From: CAZSSH01 sp964609825
Lineage (GTDB): Bacteria > Verrucomicrobiota > Lentisphaeria > Victivallales > Victivallaceae
DNA length: 64,000 bases
Assembly (NCBI GenBank): GCA_964609825.1
Contig: CAZSSH010000004.1
Location: 434,001-498,000 of the forward strand
Reading direction: 5' to 3'
Shown: in pieces, positions 7,935 through 16,885 of the stretch
Numbering within the stretch: position 1 is the first letter of the stretch
Layout: each line of letters begins with the position of its first letter
The notes under the pieces: model-generated
Told to the model about the DNA's origin: nothing
The model's database searches: none
Seen by the model: the letters and a program-made list of their open reading frames with translations, nothing else
Made by a program: the position numbers and the translations under genes

Positions 7935-8196
7935 AACTTGCCGCAATCGGGCCGATCGTGCCGCGGCAAATGGCAATTGTTGCAATCGGAAAGACGGAAA
8001 ATATGGAAAAACAAACTCAAAGTTGTAAGGTCAACGAGGACCCTGGACCGCGACGGCGTGAGGTCACGCGGGATGTTTTTTCGTATTTTGACGGTTGCAT
8101 GCAATAGTCCAAATACCAAACCGCATCACTCAAACGTGTGATTTCACGCTTGTCCGAAAAGTTGAAAGCTTGATTTTTTAAAAACAGGTGACACAC
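7935..8196 (+). promoter_or_regulatory. Long structured leader of the corA-like gene
   Basis: The leader starts with a hairpin TTGCCGC (7938-7944)/GCGGCAA (7963-7969). ATCGG occurs twice (near 7946 and 7985) and can pair alternatively with a single CCGAT near 7952. A terminator-like hairpin follows at 8048-8081. A possible 34-codon leader peptide runs from the ATG at 8003 (or 45 codons from 7970) to the TAG at 8105-8107 and overlaps that hairpin. I do not see the conserved M-box (Mg2+) or yybP-ykoY (Mn2+) riboswitch sequences. Confidence 0.45.
8048..8081 (+). terminator. Attenuator-like terminator within the corA leader
   Basis: CCGCG (8048-8052) pairs with CGCGG (8067-8071), alternatively GCGTG/CACGC inside, and six T residues follow at 8076-8081. 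It lies between the promoter and the coding start, as expected of an attenuator. Confidence 0.5.
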
Positions 8197-9156
8197 ATGT
8201 TTAGATGTTATGATCTTATTGACGGCAAGGTCCAGAGCTGCCCGGAGGGGCAACTCGGGATCATTCAGGTATACAGCGCCCCCAGCGACGAGGAGAAACG
8301 CTATCTCGTCGATCACTGCGGTATCGACGAGCATACCCTGATGTCGGCGCTGGACGAGGACGAAATCTCCCGTATCGAGTATGAGCACAATCACATTGCC
8401 GTGATTATGAAGCGCCCGCGCAATTATCAGGTGGATCGGGTGATGTCCTTTAAAATTTCGTCCATCGGCGCATTTTTGTTTAAGGACCGCATCATTGTGA
8501 TGCAGGCCGAGCCGATGCCATTGTTTGAGCACGGCAAAATGCCGTTGCGGGGCAACTCCATCCAAGGGGTGCTGCTGCGCCTTTTGCACCACGCCACCCA
8601 TCATTTTTTGCAGCACTTGCGGATCATCCGCAATATCTCCGACGAGGTCGAAAATAAAATTGAGTCGTCAGTGACCAACAAATCCTTGGCCAATATGTTT
8701 TCGCTGTTAAAAAGTTTGACCTATTATGAAAGTGCTACGGCGGCCAATCAGCTGCTGCTCTTGAAACTCAAAAGTGACGCCAATAAAATCGGTTTTAATG
8801 AGGAGGAGCTTGACTTTTTGGACGATATCACGGTCGAAAACAAACAGTGCGACAATCTGGCCGGGATTTACGCCGGGATTTTGACGGGGATGTCCGATGC
8901 GCGGGTATCGATTGTGAGCAACAATTTGGCCATCATTATGAAGTACTTAGCCATCATTAATTTGGTGTTTATGCCGCTTAACGTCCTGACCGGGCTCGGC
9001 GGGATGTCCGAGTTCTCCATGATGACCTCCAAGTTGTGGTGGCCTCATGCTTTCAGCGCGTTGGCGTTTGGTCTGGTAATCGTCGGCTACGTCACTTATC
9101 TGCTGGTCAAACAGATCGGTGAAGTCCCGACGCGGAGGAAACAAAATGTTCGGTAA
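8197..9156 (+). CDS. CorA-family divalent cation transporter
   Basis: A 319-residue CorA-type inner-membrane channel, presumably for Mg2+ or another divalent cation. A large N-terminal cytoplasmic part ends in long helices (HHFLQHLRIIRNISDEVENK). Two C-terminal membrane helices follow, roughly residues 248-268 and 282-307. The signature loop reads GGMSEF (Gly269-Met270-Ser271) where classical CorA has GMN, so the selectivity filter carries Ser instead of Asn. The ATG at 8197 is chosen because AGGTG lies 8 bases upstream; a GTG at 8188 is the alternative. The next gene overlaps it by 11 bases. Regulation is probably through the long leader. Confidence 0.8.
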   Translation: MFRCYDLIDGKVQSCPEGQLGIIQVYSAPSDEEKRYLVDHCGIDEHTLMSALDEDEISRIEYEHNHIAVIMKRPRNYQVDRVMSFKISSIGAFLFKDRIIVMQAEPMPLFEHGKMPLRGNSIQGVLLRLLHHATHHFLQHLRIIRNISDEVENKIESSVTNKSLANMFSLLKSLTYYESATAANQLLLLKLKSDANKIGFNEEELDFLDDITVENKQCDNLAGIYAGILTGMSDARVSIVSNNLAIIMKYLAIINLVFMPLNVLTGLGGMSEFSMMTSKLWWPHAFSALAFGLVIVGYVTYLLVKQIGEVPTRRKQNVR

Positions 9157-9703
9157 AAGCAAAGATGTTTTCAGATCCCGGCGCGATAAAGAGAAGATTG
9201 ATCGCTCGCTCCGGCGTTTTGACCGCGTGACACTGCTGCTGATCGGGTGTTTCATTGTTTCGACCGTGGTGTGCTATGGCGAAAGGTATGATCTCGGTTC
9301 GGAGCACGCTTACGGGTTTGCCCTTTGGTTTCTGTTGTTTTTTGCTTATGTGCCGCTGGGGATGATTGGGCTTGTCAGTTGGATGTTTCATTTGCAGGAC
9401 AGCGCGTTTATCGATTTTGTCGTCAACCGCAATCCGGTTTTGTGCATGGGAGCGCTAAATGTGATTACAATGTCGGCGGTTTGGCTGATCATCCGCTATC
9501 TTTCCTCACGCCGCGGCAGCGCGGCGATGGTTGATATCGCCTATCATCTAACACTGATCAGTTTTGTCTGGGGGTGTTTTCAGCTCGTTTGTATGACCAG
9601 TATCCTAGTCTGGAATAAAGGCGGCTTGACGCCGTTGCATCAGCATTTAAACCGTCCCGAGGAGCCCGAGCGGGTGATCGTGGTGGAAAAAGATAAATCA
9701 TAA
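9146..9703 (+). CDS. Four-helix membrane protein of unknown function
   Basis: A 185-residue protein with a charged N-terminus (FGKSKDVFRSRRDKEK) and four predicted membrane helices: LLLIGCFIVSTVVC, FALWFLLFFAYVPLGMIGLV, LCMGALNVITMSAVWLII and LTLISFVWGCFQLVCMTSIL. A charged C-terminal tail follows. GGAGG sits 7 bases before the ATG at 9146, and the gene overlaps the 3' end of the CorA-like gene by 11 bases. This suggests co-translation and perhaps an accessory role in the same transport function. No family recognised. Confidence 0.65.
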   Translation: MFGKSKDVFRSRRDKEKIDRSLRRFDRVTLLLIGCFIVSTVVCYGERYDLGSEHAYGFALWFLLFFAYVPLGMIGLVSWMFHLQDSAFIDFVVNRNPVLCMGALNVITMSAVWLIIRYLSSRRGSAAMVDIAYHLTLISFVWGCFQLVCMTSILVWNKGGLTPLHQHLNRPEEPERVIVVEKDKS

Positions 9704-9720
9704 CCCAAGCAGGTCAACCC

Positions 9721-12303
9721 ATGTTGGAAACTCCGCAATTTAAATTGGCATTGCCGCACAAGGGCAATGTGTTTGAAGCAAATCATGTCCGCGTCACCTT
9801 TATCACGCCGCGCTTTGTCCGCTTTGAGTGGGCCGCCGACGGCAAGTTTGAGGACCGCGAAACCATGGCGGTGCTGAACCGCGATCTCGGCAAAGTTTCC
9901 TTTGAGTCGCAGCTTAACGGCAACAAGGCGACGCTCAAAACTTCGCAAGTGACGGTCAAGCTGGTTTTGGACGGGAAACCCTTGAGTGATGCCAATCTGG
10001 AGCTCGAGTTTAACTTAAACGGCAAGCCGGTCAAGTGGACGCCCTCGGCGCCGCAAACCGGCAACCTCAAGGGGAGCTGCCGCACGCTCGACCTTTGCAA
10101 CGGCGACCGCGTGGTCAAGTATGAGGGCCACGGCACCGATAAAGAAGAATCGCATGAGCTCAAGCTCGGCAACGGTTTCATTTCGCGCGACGGCTGGAGT
10201 TTGATTGACGACAGCAAAAACGTAGTGGTCGACTTGGACGGCGACCGCAAGTGGGTCGCGCCGCGCACCGATGTCGAGCGCCAGGACTGGTACGTGCTTG
10301 CCTACGGTCACGATTATTTGCGCGCCTTAAAGGATGCCGCCGATGTTTTCGGCAGCCAGCCCTTGCCGCCGCGGTATACCCTCGGTTATTGGTTCAGCCG
10401 CTATTGGGCTTACAGCGACGAGGAATTGTGCGACATTGCCACCGAGTTTGACCGTGCCGGGGTGCCGTTGGATGTCCTGGTCGTCGATATGGACTGGCAC
10501 TTGGAGGGCTGGACCGGCTATACCTGGGATTGGCGTTATTTCCCCGATCCGGCCGAGTTTTTGGCCGAGATGAAGCGCCGCAATTTAAAAATCACTCTCA
10601 ATTTGCACCCTGCCGACGGCGTGGCCAAGCATGAGGAACAATTCGAAAAAATGGCCAAGGCGATGAAGCTCGATCCCAAAAAAATCGACCGAGTCCCCTT
10701 TGACATTACCAGCAAAGAGTACATGAAACACTATTTTAAGATTCTCCATCACCCGGACGAAAAGCGCGGGGTGGACTTTTGGTGGATGGACTGGCAGCAG
10801 GGCGAGTCCTCGGCAATGAAGGGGCTTGACACGCTCCCTTGGATCAACCACTTGCACTGGGAGGACATGCAGCTCCACGGCAAACACAAGCGTCCGCTGA
10901 TTTTCAGCCGCTTTGGCGGCGTCGGGGCAGGGCGCTATGTGATCGGGTTCTCGGGCGATACCTACTCGACCTGGAAATCATTGGCCTATCAACCTTATTT
11001 CACCGCCACCGCCTCCAACGTCCTCTACGGCTACTGGAGCCATGACATCGGCGGTCACATGGAGGGTGCGATCGACCCCGAGCTTTATCTGCGCTGGGTC
11101 CAGTACGGCATGCTTTCGCCGATTTTGCGTACGCACACCACCAAAAATGCCAACGCCGAGCGCCGCTTTATGGAGTTTCCGGCCCCCTACAGCCACTTGA
11201 TGATGGATACCGTCCGGCAACGCTATGAGTTGGTGCCCTATATTTACAGCGAAAACCGCAAAGCCTATGACAGCGGCGTCAGCCTTTGCCGCCCCTTGTA
11301 CTACAACTGGCCCGAGGACTCCAAAACCTATGAGCTCACCAACGAGTACATGTTTGGCGACGAGATGCTGGTTTCGCCGGTGAGTGCGCCCGGCGACAAA
11401 AACAGCGAGTTGACCAACTTTGCCGTATACTTGCCGCAGGGCAAATGGTTTGACGTCGCCCACGGCAACTTTGTCGAGGGCGGGCAAACCGTCACCAAGC
11501 ACTGGATGCTTTCCGAGATTCCGGTCTTTGTCCGTCCGGGGACGATCATCCCCGGCCAAAAAATGCGGATGCGTTTGGACGAAAAAAGCTACAGCCATCT
11601 GACCATGGACATTTATCCCGGTGAAGCGGGCTGCTATGAGTTGTATGAGGACGACGGCATATCCGACGGTTATTTGCATGGCAAATATGCAATCATTGAT
11701 CTGTCGCACCACAAAAAAGGTTTTACCCGCGTGATTGATATCGTGCACCAGTCGGGCAAATTTGACGGCTTTTTGCGCAAACGCGAACTGGAAGTCCGGT
11801 TGCATTGCGTCGTCCCGCCCAAAAAAGTCGAAATCAACGGCAAAAAGGCCGAATTGTGCTTTCGTCTCGACGGTGAATCTTCGCGGCAGTACCGCTATGA
11901 CGGACTGACCGCCTCGATCATCATTGCGTGCGGTGAAATCGATCTAGTGAAAGGCGCGCAAATCACTGTGGAGTATGACCGCGACAACGAGTCCGAGCCG
12001 GTGCTCGGCCTTGCGGGCGTCTTCCGCCGCTTGCAGCGCGTGGCGATCCTCCACAACGAAATCGGCGGCTGCCTTGTCGTCGATGTCGAGGAGCGCTTGG
12101 GGCAGGAGCTCGCTCATGCCGCCTACCGGATTTCGCGCGAACCCAAAAAACTCAATCAGGAGCTCGAAAACCTCCAACTCAAATTGCCGCGCCTCCCCGG
12201 CGAGATCAAAAAGCAGTCCGAGCTGGTGACCTGGGGCGACGTCAAGCGCCGCAAGCACGCGGCAACGGTGGCGGTCAATTTGCTGAAACATCTTGAGGAC
12301 TGA
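9721..12303 (+). CDS. Alpha-glucosidase/alpha-xylosidase, GH31 family
   Basis: An 860-residue retaining glycosidase acting on alpha-linked glucose or xylose. The order is an N-terminal beta-sandwich, then a barrel with PLDVLVVDMDWHLEGW. The nucleophile is Asp357 in DFWWMDWQQG and the acid/base Asp413 in GFSGDTYSTW. SHDIGGHMEG and SPILRTHTTKN are further family blocks, followed by beta domains. About 100 residues at the C-terminus form a charged helical extension (LNQELENLQLKLPRLPGE) that is not part of the usual GH31 fold. No signal peptide is seen, so it probably acts inside the cell. It starts 17 bases after the small membrane protein gene. Confidence 0.9.
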   Translation: MLETPQFKLALPHKGNVFEANHVRVTFITPRFVRFEWAADGKFEDRETMAVLNRDLGKVSFESQLNGNKATLKTSQVTVKLVLDGKPLSDANLELEFNLNGKPVKWTPSAPQTGNLKGSCRTLDLCNGDRVVKYEGHGTDKEESHELKLGNGFISRDGWSLIDDSKNVVVDLDGDRKWVAPRTDVERQDWYVLAYGHDYLRALKDAADVFGSQPLPPRYTLGYWFSRYWAYSDEELCDIATEFDRAGVPLDVLVVDMDWHLEGWTGYTWDWRYFPDPAEFLAEMKRRNLKITLNLHPADGVAKHEEQFEKMAKAMKLDPKKIDRVPFDITSKEYMKHYFKILHHPDEKRGVDFWWMDWQQGESSAMKGLDTLPWINHLHWEDMQLHGKHKRPLIFSRFGGVGAGRYVIGFSGDTYSTWKSLAYQPYFTATASNVLYGYWSHDIGGHMEGAIDPELYLRWVQYGMLSPILRTHTTKNANAERRFMEFPAPYSHLMMDTVRQRYELVPYIYSENRKAYDSGVSLCRPLYYNWPEDSKTYELTNEYMFGDEMLVSPVSAPGDKNSELTNFAVYLPQGKWFDVAHGNFVEGGQTVTKHWMLSEIPVFVRPGTIIPGQKMRMRLDEKSYSHLTMDIYPGEAGCYELYEDDGISDGYLHGKYAIIDLSHHKKGFTRVIDIVHQSGKFDGFLRKRELEVRLHCVVPPKKVEINGKKAELCFRLDGESSRQYRYDGLTASIIIACGEIDLVKGAQITVEYDRDNESEPVLGLAGVFRRLQRVAILHNEIGGCLVVDVEERLGQELAHAAYRISREPKKLNQELENLQLKLPRLPGEIKKQSELVTWGDVKRRKHAATVAVNLLKHLED

Positions 12304-12316
12304 AAGTTGTGAATAT

Positions 12317-13570
12317 ATGCGGGCAAAATTGCTCCATTTTCGCCGGACTCTGACCCGGCTGTTGCCGGTGTTGGCCGTAATGGCGGCCGCCGGCTGTCAA
12401 AGCGTATCGGTACCGGTCGCGGTCAACACGGCCGGTGATTTTAATCTCAACGGCGTGAGTAAAATTGCGCTGATTGACTTTAACTCGTTTCCCGACGATC
12501 CCGGTCTCGGGGTCTATGCGGCGGATGCGGCGACTTGCAAGTTGGTGCAAAATTTCACCACGGCGGCCTTTATGCGCAGCAAATTTTACGCTCTGGCCGA
12601 TCTGGAGCTCGAAAAGGCGATCATCGCCGGTTCGAATGTACGCGTCGGGCAGCGGTATGACGCCGTGATGTACGGGCGCGTTTGGTATCAGGTCTCGCCC
12701 GAGTACCGCGGCATGTACCCGGTGCAATATCAGCTTGAGAGCTGGAAAACCGCGTTTAACGGCTTTTACATGGGTCGTTACACCACGCGCCTTACCGACG
12801 TGATCCAAATGCAGTATTTCCGGGCGTGGAATGTAACTTTGATGCTCTCTTTGACCGTTTACCGGGTTGATCATGACGGCGTAGTCCAAAAAGTGGTGGA
12901 CACCTTTGCCGTTGCTTCGCAGCGCTTTATGATTGACAACGGCACCTTTGCCAACACATATGAACCCTTGGTGTTTCATCGCCGGGACAGTGTTGCCGCG
13001 GCGGCCGCGGCCGCGGTGACAACGGGCGGGTTTGCCGGTAAAGTTGTGACCATTCCCTCGGCCGAGGAGGCAAAAATCATTTTGGCCGACCGTCTGGTGC
13101 GCGACTTGAGTGCGCGGTTGACGCCGTCGGCGACTGTATTTGAAGTCAAGTGTCAAACCACCGATGACAAACTTTATCAACTTTTGCAAAATCAGGCTTA
13201 CCGGGCTGCGAGAAGTTATCTCGTCAACCAAATTGTGGCCGATGTTTCCATCAATGTCGCTGACAAGATTCCGCCGGTATCCGCGTACTTGAGCGGAGGC
13301 AAGAGCAACCCCGAGCCGGTCGCGGCCGAGACGGTGGCCAAGGCGGCCGCCGGGATTACCGGCAAGTGTTATATTTTGGCCGTTTGCGAAGAGGCTTCAG
13401 GTGATTATGAGCAGGCGCTTTATACGTATCGCTATATTTACGCTATCGATCACCGGAGCGAGTATGCCGCGGGGATTGCCCGCTGCCAACTCGCGATGGG
13501 CGAAAAAGATCAGCTGACCCGCCAATACCGGGCCAAGCGTGAAGCTGAGGTCAAAGCTAACTTAAAATAG
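12317..13570 (+). CDS. Lipoprotein, CsgG/LpoB-like, with C-terminal repeat region
   Basis: A 417-residue protein whose N-terminus has a lipoprotein signal: basic start, hydrophobic stretch and lipobox AAGC with Cys near residue 26, so it should be lipid-anchored in the envelope. The mature part begins with VSKIALIDFNSFP, the first-strand pattern of CsgG/LpoB-type lipoproteins. A low-complexity alanine run (AAAAAAAVTTGG) and a C-terminal TPR-like helical part (CEEASGDYEQALYTYRYIY) follow. It is the first of four exported proteins ending at the terminator at 16,859. The ATG at 12317 has no clear ribosome binding site. Function not known beyond the envelope location. Confidence 0.6.
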   Translation: MRAKLLHFRRTLTRLLPVLAVMAAAGCQSVSVPVAVNTAGDFNLNGVSKIALIDFNSFPDDPGLGVYAADAATCKLVQNFTTAAFMRSKFYALADLELEKAIIAGSNVRVGQRYDAVMYGRVWYQVSPEYRGMYPVQYQLESWKTAFNGFYMGRYTTRLTDVIQMQYFRAWNVTLMLSLTVYRVDHDGVVQKVVDTFAVASQRFMIDNGTFANTYEPLVFHRRDSVAAAAAAAVTTGGFAGKVVTIPSAEEAKIILADRLVRDLSARLTPSATVFEVKCQTTDDKLYQLLQNQAYRAARSYLVNQIVADVSINVADKIPPVSAYLSGGKSNPEPVAAETVAKAAAGITGKCYILAVCEEASGDYEQALYTYRYIYAIDHRSEYAAGIARCQLAMGEKDQLTRQYRAKREAEVKANLK

Positions 13571-13618
13571 ATCCGCCCGGTGGCGGAAGCAATATTGGAG
13601 CACAAGGAGTTCTTAAAT

Positions 13619-14881
13619 ATGCGTTACTTTTTTTGTTTATTGTCATTGTTTTGCGCCGTGGTGCTGTTTGCCGCGGATGATGCCGGCAACAACTTTCAAG
13701 TCAAAGCGGCCGTGACCGGGTATGACGGCTTTGCCTTGAGTAAAGAGCTCAAGGTACAGGCTAAAAAGACCGCGATCAAAAAATATCTGCAGCGGCTCAA
13801 CGCCAATTTGCCGGAAAAGTTGTCCAATGATCTCGTTAATGAGTACGACCGCTTTGTCGACGGCGATCTGGTGACGTTAAACGAGCAAAAGGATCCCTTG
13901 CCGGGCGGTCAGGTGCAGCTCTCGGGCGATTACAGCGTAATCCTCAATCTCCCCAAACTCAACCAGTTTTTGGAAAACAACGGGGTCAAAGTGCAGGGCC
14001 AGTTGGAGCTCATTATCCTCGAGGAACCGCCCGCTTTGGCGCAGATGAAGCTTGATAAAACCGTCGGCTCCGGGCTGGACGGCCGCCGCTTTTTTATCCA
14101 AAACTACACCATGTTTCAGCGGCGTGTCCGCGATGCTTTGATCAAAAAAACCGGCGAAATGGGGTTTGATGTCAAACTTTTGGAGGACAACCGTTTGTAT
14201 GACAGCTTTAAAAACAAGGACAGCAATCTCGCCGGGGTCTATTTTGACGTCAGCAACGACGAGTACGCGGTCAACCGCGACTTGCTCGACGCCGTGCGTG
14301 AAAACAACCCCGATACCTTGGTCCTCTACTATCGGATCGACTCATTGATTTACGACCAAAACTCCAAAAAAGTCCGCGCCACCGTGGCGTTGAATTTAAA
14401 AAACCTCGCCACCGGCGTCACCAAGTCGATTGGCACGGCGACGATGGGGAGTGACATTACCACCTCGACCCCGGAGGGGGTGATTGACGATTTGGCTTAT
14501 TGCACCGATGCGGCGATGGTGTCGTTGATGAATGCCGAGGGTGCCGGAGCCAAGATCAACAACATCGCCCAGTCGATGCGCAGCGCCGCCATTTTGCCCG
14601 CCGGCCCGCTGAAACTCATCATCAACGCTTCGGCCTTCGGCAAAAATCAAAAGAAAATCATGTACAATATTAAAAATGATCTCATCACCAAAAAATTGTG
14701 CGCGGCCGAAAACATCCGCTCCAGCGACACCACGTTAACCGCGACGGTTGACCGCGGTTTGGTGAAATCGCCGGATGTGTTGTATTTTGAGCACATCGCC
14801 CCGATATTGGAGGCCAACGGCGTCACGTTGGATGACGATCATGTGGTTTACTCAAACGACTCGTTAACCATCAAACCTTGA
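13619..14881 (+). CDS. Exported protein of the LPP20/CsgG-associated type
   Basis: A 420-residue protein with a cleavable signal peptide (MRYFFCLLSLFCAVVLFA). The mature region carries the pattern of a YgdI/LPP20-like domain (VTGYDGFALSKELKVQAKKT followed by an amphipathic helix) and later a CsgG-like alpha/beta part (NNPDTLVLYYRIDSL, VRATVALNLKNLATG). AAGGAG lies 9 bases before the ATG at 13619; the frame is open about 13 codons upstream without a site. It sits 48 bases after the lipoprotein and 10 bases before the YcfL gene. Probably part of the same envelope assembly; no enzymatic motif is visible. Confidence 0.6.
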   Translation: MRYFFCLLSLFCAVVLFAADDAGNNFQVKAAVTGYDGFALSKELKVQAKKTAIKKYLQRLNANLPEKLSNDLVNEYDRFVDGDLVTLNEQKDPLPGGQVQLSGDYSVILNLPKLNQFLENNGVKVQGQLELIILEEPPALAQMKLDKTVGSGLDGRRFFIQNYTMFQRRVRDALIKKTGEMGFDVKLLEDNRLYDSFKNKDSNLAGVYFDVSNDEYAVNRDLLDAVRENNPDTLVLYYRIDSLIYDQNSKKVRATVALNLKNLATGVTKSIGTATMGSDITTSTPEGVIDDLAYCTDAAMVSLMNAEGAGAKINNIAQSMRSAAILPAGPLKLIINASAFGKNQKKIMYNIKNDLITKKLCAAENIRSSDTTLTATVDRGLVKSPDVLYFEHIAPILEANGVTLDDDHVVYSNDSLTIKP

Positions 14882-14891
14882 GGTTGCAGAT

Positions 14892-15308
14892 ATGAAAAAA
14901 TTATGGATTTTCTCCCTTTTGACCGTGGTGCTGGCGGGCTGCTCCTCGAGCTCGGTCAACACGATTTCCAATGCCGACGTCAAGGCCAATATCCAGCCCA
15001 TTGTCGACCGGCGCATTTACACCGACGACCGGATGGCCAAGGCGCTTACCGTGACTGAGCTCCGGGAGTCCAAGACCAATGACGGTTTTATGCGCGTACA
15101 GATTTTTCTCAAAAACCGCACGAGCGACTCGTATAATTTGCTTTACCGCTTTGTTTGGACAGACGAAAACGGCGTTGAGGTCGAGAGCTTGGACAACCCT
15201 AACTTTGTCGCGGTGGCGGTGCTGCCGGGCGACGACCTGACTTTGACTTCACTTGCGCCGCAAAAAAATTGCCGGGACTTTAAAGTGCGCCTGATGGCGC
15301 AGGAGTAA
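14892..15308 (+). CDS. YcfL-family (DUF1425) lipoprotein
   Basis: A 138-residue lipoprotein with signal and lipobox (FSLLTVVLAGC, Cys17). The mature part follows YcfL/DUF1425 proteins: DRRIYTDDRMAKALTVTELR, then MRVQIFLKNRTSDSYNLLYR and FVWTDENGVEVES. In enterobacteria ycfL lies next to lpoB, which activates penicillin-binding protein 1b. Here the same type sits between two CsgG/LpoB-like exported proteins, strengthening the case that this cluster works on the cell envelope. Its role in any species is poorly defined. Four bases separate it from the following gene. Confidence 0.8.
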   Translation: MKKLWIFSLLTVVLAGCSSSSVNTISNADVKANIQPIVDRRIYTDDRMAKALTVTELRESKTNDGFMRVQIFLKNRTSDSYNLLYRFVWTDENGVEVESLDNPNFVAVAVLPGDDLTLTSLAPQKNCRDFKVRLMAQE

Positions 15309-15312
15309 TATT

Positions 15313-16839
15313 ATGAAAACAATGTTGACTTGGTGCTTGATTGCGATGACCGCGCTTTCGTACGCGGTGGTAAAAGAGTTGACCCAGCTGGAGAACACGG
15401 TTAAGGAGCAGGATTTAATCAAGACGCTCAAGACTGAATCCGAGGGAGCCTGTGTCCGCTTGCTGCCGGACGGCTCATTTCAGATTTTCGGCATCGGGGC
15501 GGCGACCTATGCGGCAAAGGACCCGGACGAACTTTTGCGCGCCCAGCGCGAGGCGACGCTCAAGGCCAAGGCCAACATTTCCAAATTTATGTCCGAGAGC
15601 ATCTCCAGTCGTGACCGTTTTGAGGAAATCTCGGCCAAAACCAAAGTCGTGACCGCGGAGGGCAAAAGTATGGAGGCTGTCGTCAACCGCGAGGCTTTGC
15701 AGCAGATGTTTACCAACGTGAGTTTGGTCTCCGAGGCGTTGTTGCGCGGGGTGGTGGTGCTGGGGAGCGAAAAAGAACAATTTCAGGAGGGCGGTATTTA
15801 TCGCGTGATCGTCGGCGTAAGTTCGCGCAGCTTGCAGGCCCCCCCCGCCAATGAGCAGCCCGCCGCGCAAGTTCCGCAAAACAATCCCCCGGCGCAAGGC
15901 CAGACCCAGCCTCAGTCCGCTCCGCCGCCGGCTCCCGCGGCCAAAGCGGCAAGCAATATCACCCCCGAGGGCTGGATCGAGGCCGTCGGCTACGGCAAGG
16001 ATCGTCCGAGCGCGGTGTCGGCGGCATTGTTGGAGGCCTTGCGCCAATTTTTTGGCGAACGCATCGAGAGCAACAGCGCCGTCAAAGAGAGTTACAACGC
16101 CATCAAAAATAATCTCGAAAATACCGTAAAAAACGAAAAAAGCGAGGAGATCAACACCAAATCGGTGACTTCCGGTTGGATTCAGGAGTACCGGATTTTG
16201 GAAGTCAAGACATTGCCGGACGGCCGGGTTGAGGCCCGGATTGTGGCCTTGGTGCCGGTGCAAAAAAATAACACGGTAAGCGTGGTGATGGTTTGCTACC
16301 CGGTGATGCGCAGTCTGGCTGACGATACCAAAGTTTTTGAGACCGGTCCCAATACCCGGCTCTCCGGCTTGGATCTTTGCCGCCGCATCGCGCAAAGTCT
16401 GACCCGCTCGATGGTCCAGACCAACGCTTTTGTGGTGATCGACTTTGACGAGATTAACCGTGTGGCGGCGCAAAATAAGATGAATGACGACATGATCAAA
16501 AACGGCTTGGCACCGATGTCCGAATACGCCAAACTGGGTCAGGTGTTGACCGCCGATTATATTTTAAGTACGATGGTCGATGATTTCAGCTATGCGCGCA
16601 AAATGGTTTACAACAGCGAGCTGCGCAAATTTGAGTCCAAACACAGTCTGTCGATGCGGTTTGTCTACAAATTGACCAGTGTGACCAATGGCGCCACTGT
16701 TTTTTCCGACGATCTTACCGTCGAGTTGACGCCGGATGAAATCAGCCGTTTGCTGGAAAAGAGTGACAAGCCGGATCTGGTATATGAATTGATGAAAAAG
16801 GCGTGCGTGATTATCTCCTCGCGTTTTCGCGCACAATGA
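15313..16839 (+). CDS. Exported LPP20-CsgG/LpoB-like two-domain protein
   Basis: A 508-residue exported protein with a weak signal peptide (MKTMLTWCLIAMTALSYAV). Residues ~30-175 resemble an LPP20-type domain (RAQREATLKAKANISKFMSE). A Pro/Ala/Gln-rich linker (~178-212) follows, then a second copy of the same kind of domain (EGWIEAVGYGKDRPSAVSAA). The C-terminal half resembles CsgG/LpoB (VVIDFDEINRVAAQN, GQVLTADYILSTMVDDF, SLSMRFVYKLTSV). It closes the cluster; a perfect terminator begins 20 bases after the stop. Probably a periplasmic or outer-membrane-associated partner of the two lipoproteins. Confidence 0.6.
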   Translation: MKTMLTWCLIAMTALSYAVVKELTQLENTVKEQDLIKTLKTESEGACVRLLPDGSFQIFGIGAATYAAKDPDELLRAQREATLKAKANISKFMSESISSRDRFEEISAKTKVVTAEGKSMEAVVNREALQQMFTNVSLVSEALLRGVVVLGSEKEQFQEGGIYRVIVGVSSRSLQAPPANEQPAAQVPQNNPPAQGQTQPQSAPPPAPAAKAASNITPEGWIEAVGYGKDRPSAVSAALLEALRQFFGERIESNSAVKESYNAIKNNLENTVKNEKSEEINTKSVTSGWIQEYRILEVKTLPDGRVEARIVALVPVQKNNTVSVVMVCYPVMRSLADDTKVFETGPNTRLSGLDLCRRIAQSLTRSMVQTNAFVVIDFDEINRVAAQNKMNDDMIKNGLAPMSEYAKLGQVLTADYILSTMVDDFSYARKMVYNSELRKFESKHSLSMRFVYKLTSVTNGATVFSDDLTVELTPDEISRLLEKSDKPDLVYELMKKACVIISSRFRAQ

Positions 16840-16858
16840 TTTTACTTGATGTAAATCG

Positions 16859-16885
16859 GGCATCCGGTGACGGATGCCTTTTTTT
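16859..16885 (+). terminator. Rho-independent terminator of the exported-protein cluster
   Basis: GGCATCCG (16859-16866), loop GTGA and CGGATGCC (16871-16878), followed by seven T residues. The stop codon of the convergent rsmG gene lies in the T-tract. Confidence 0.9.

Noticed and set aside
7935..8196. M-box or yybP-ykoY riboswitch upstream of the CorA-like gene
   Set aside because: The conserved core sequences of both classes are not visible, so only an unclassified leader is reported.
15475..16473. 332-codon frame antisense to the LPP20/CsgG-like gene
   Set aside because: No start signal or motif, and the plus-strand gene fits the cluster and terminator.
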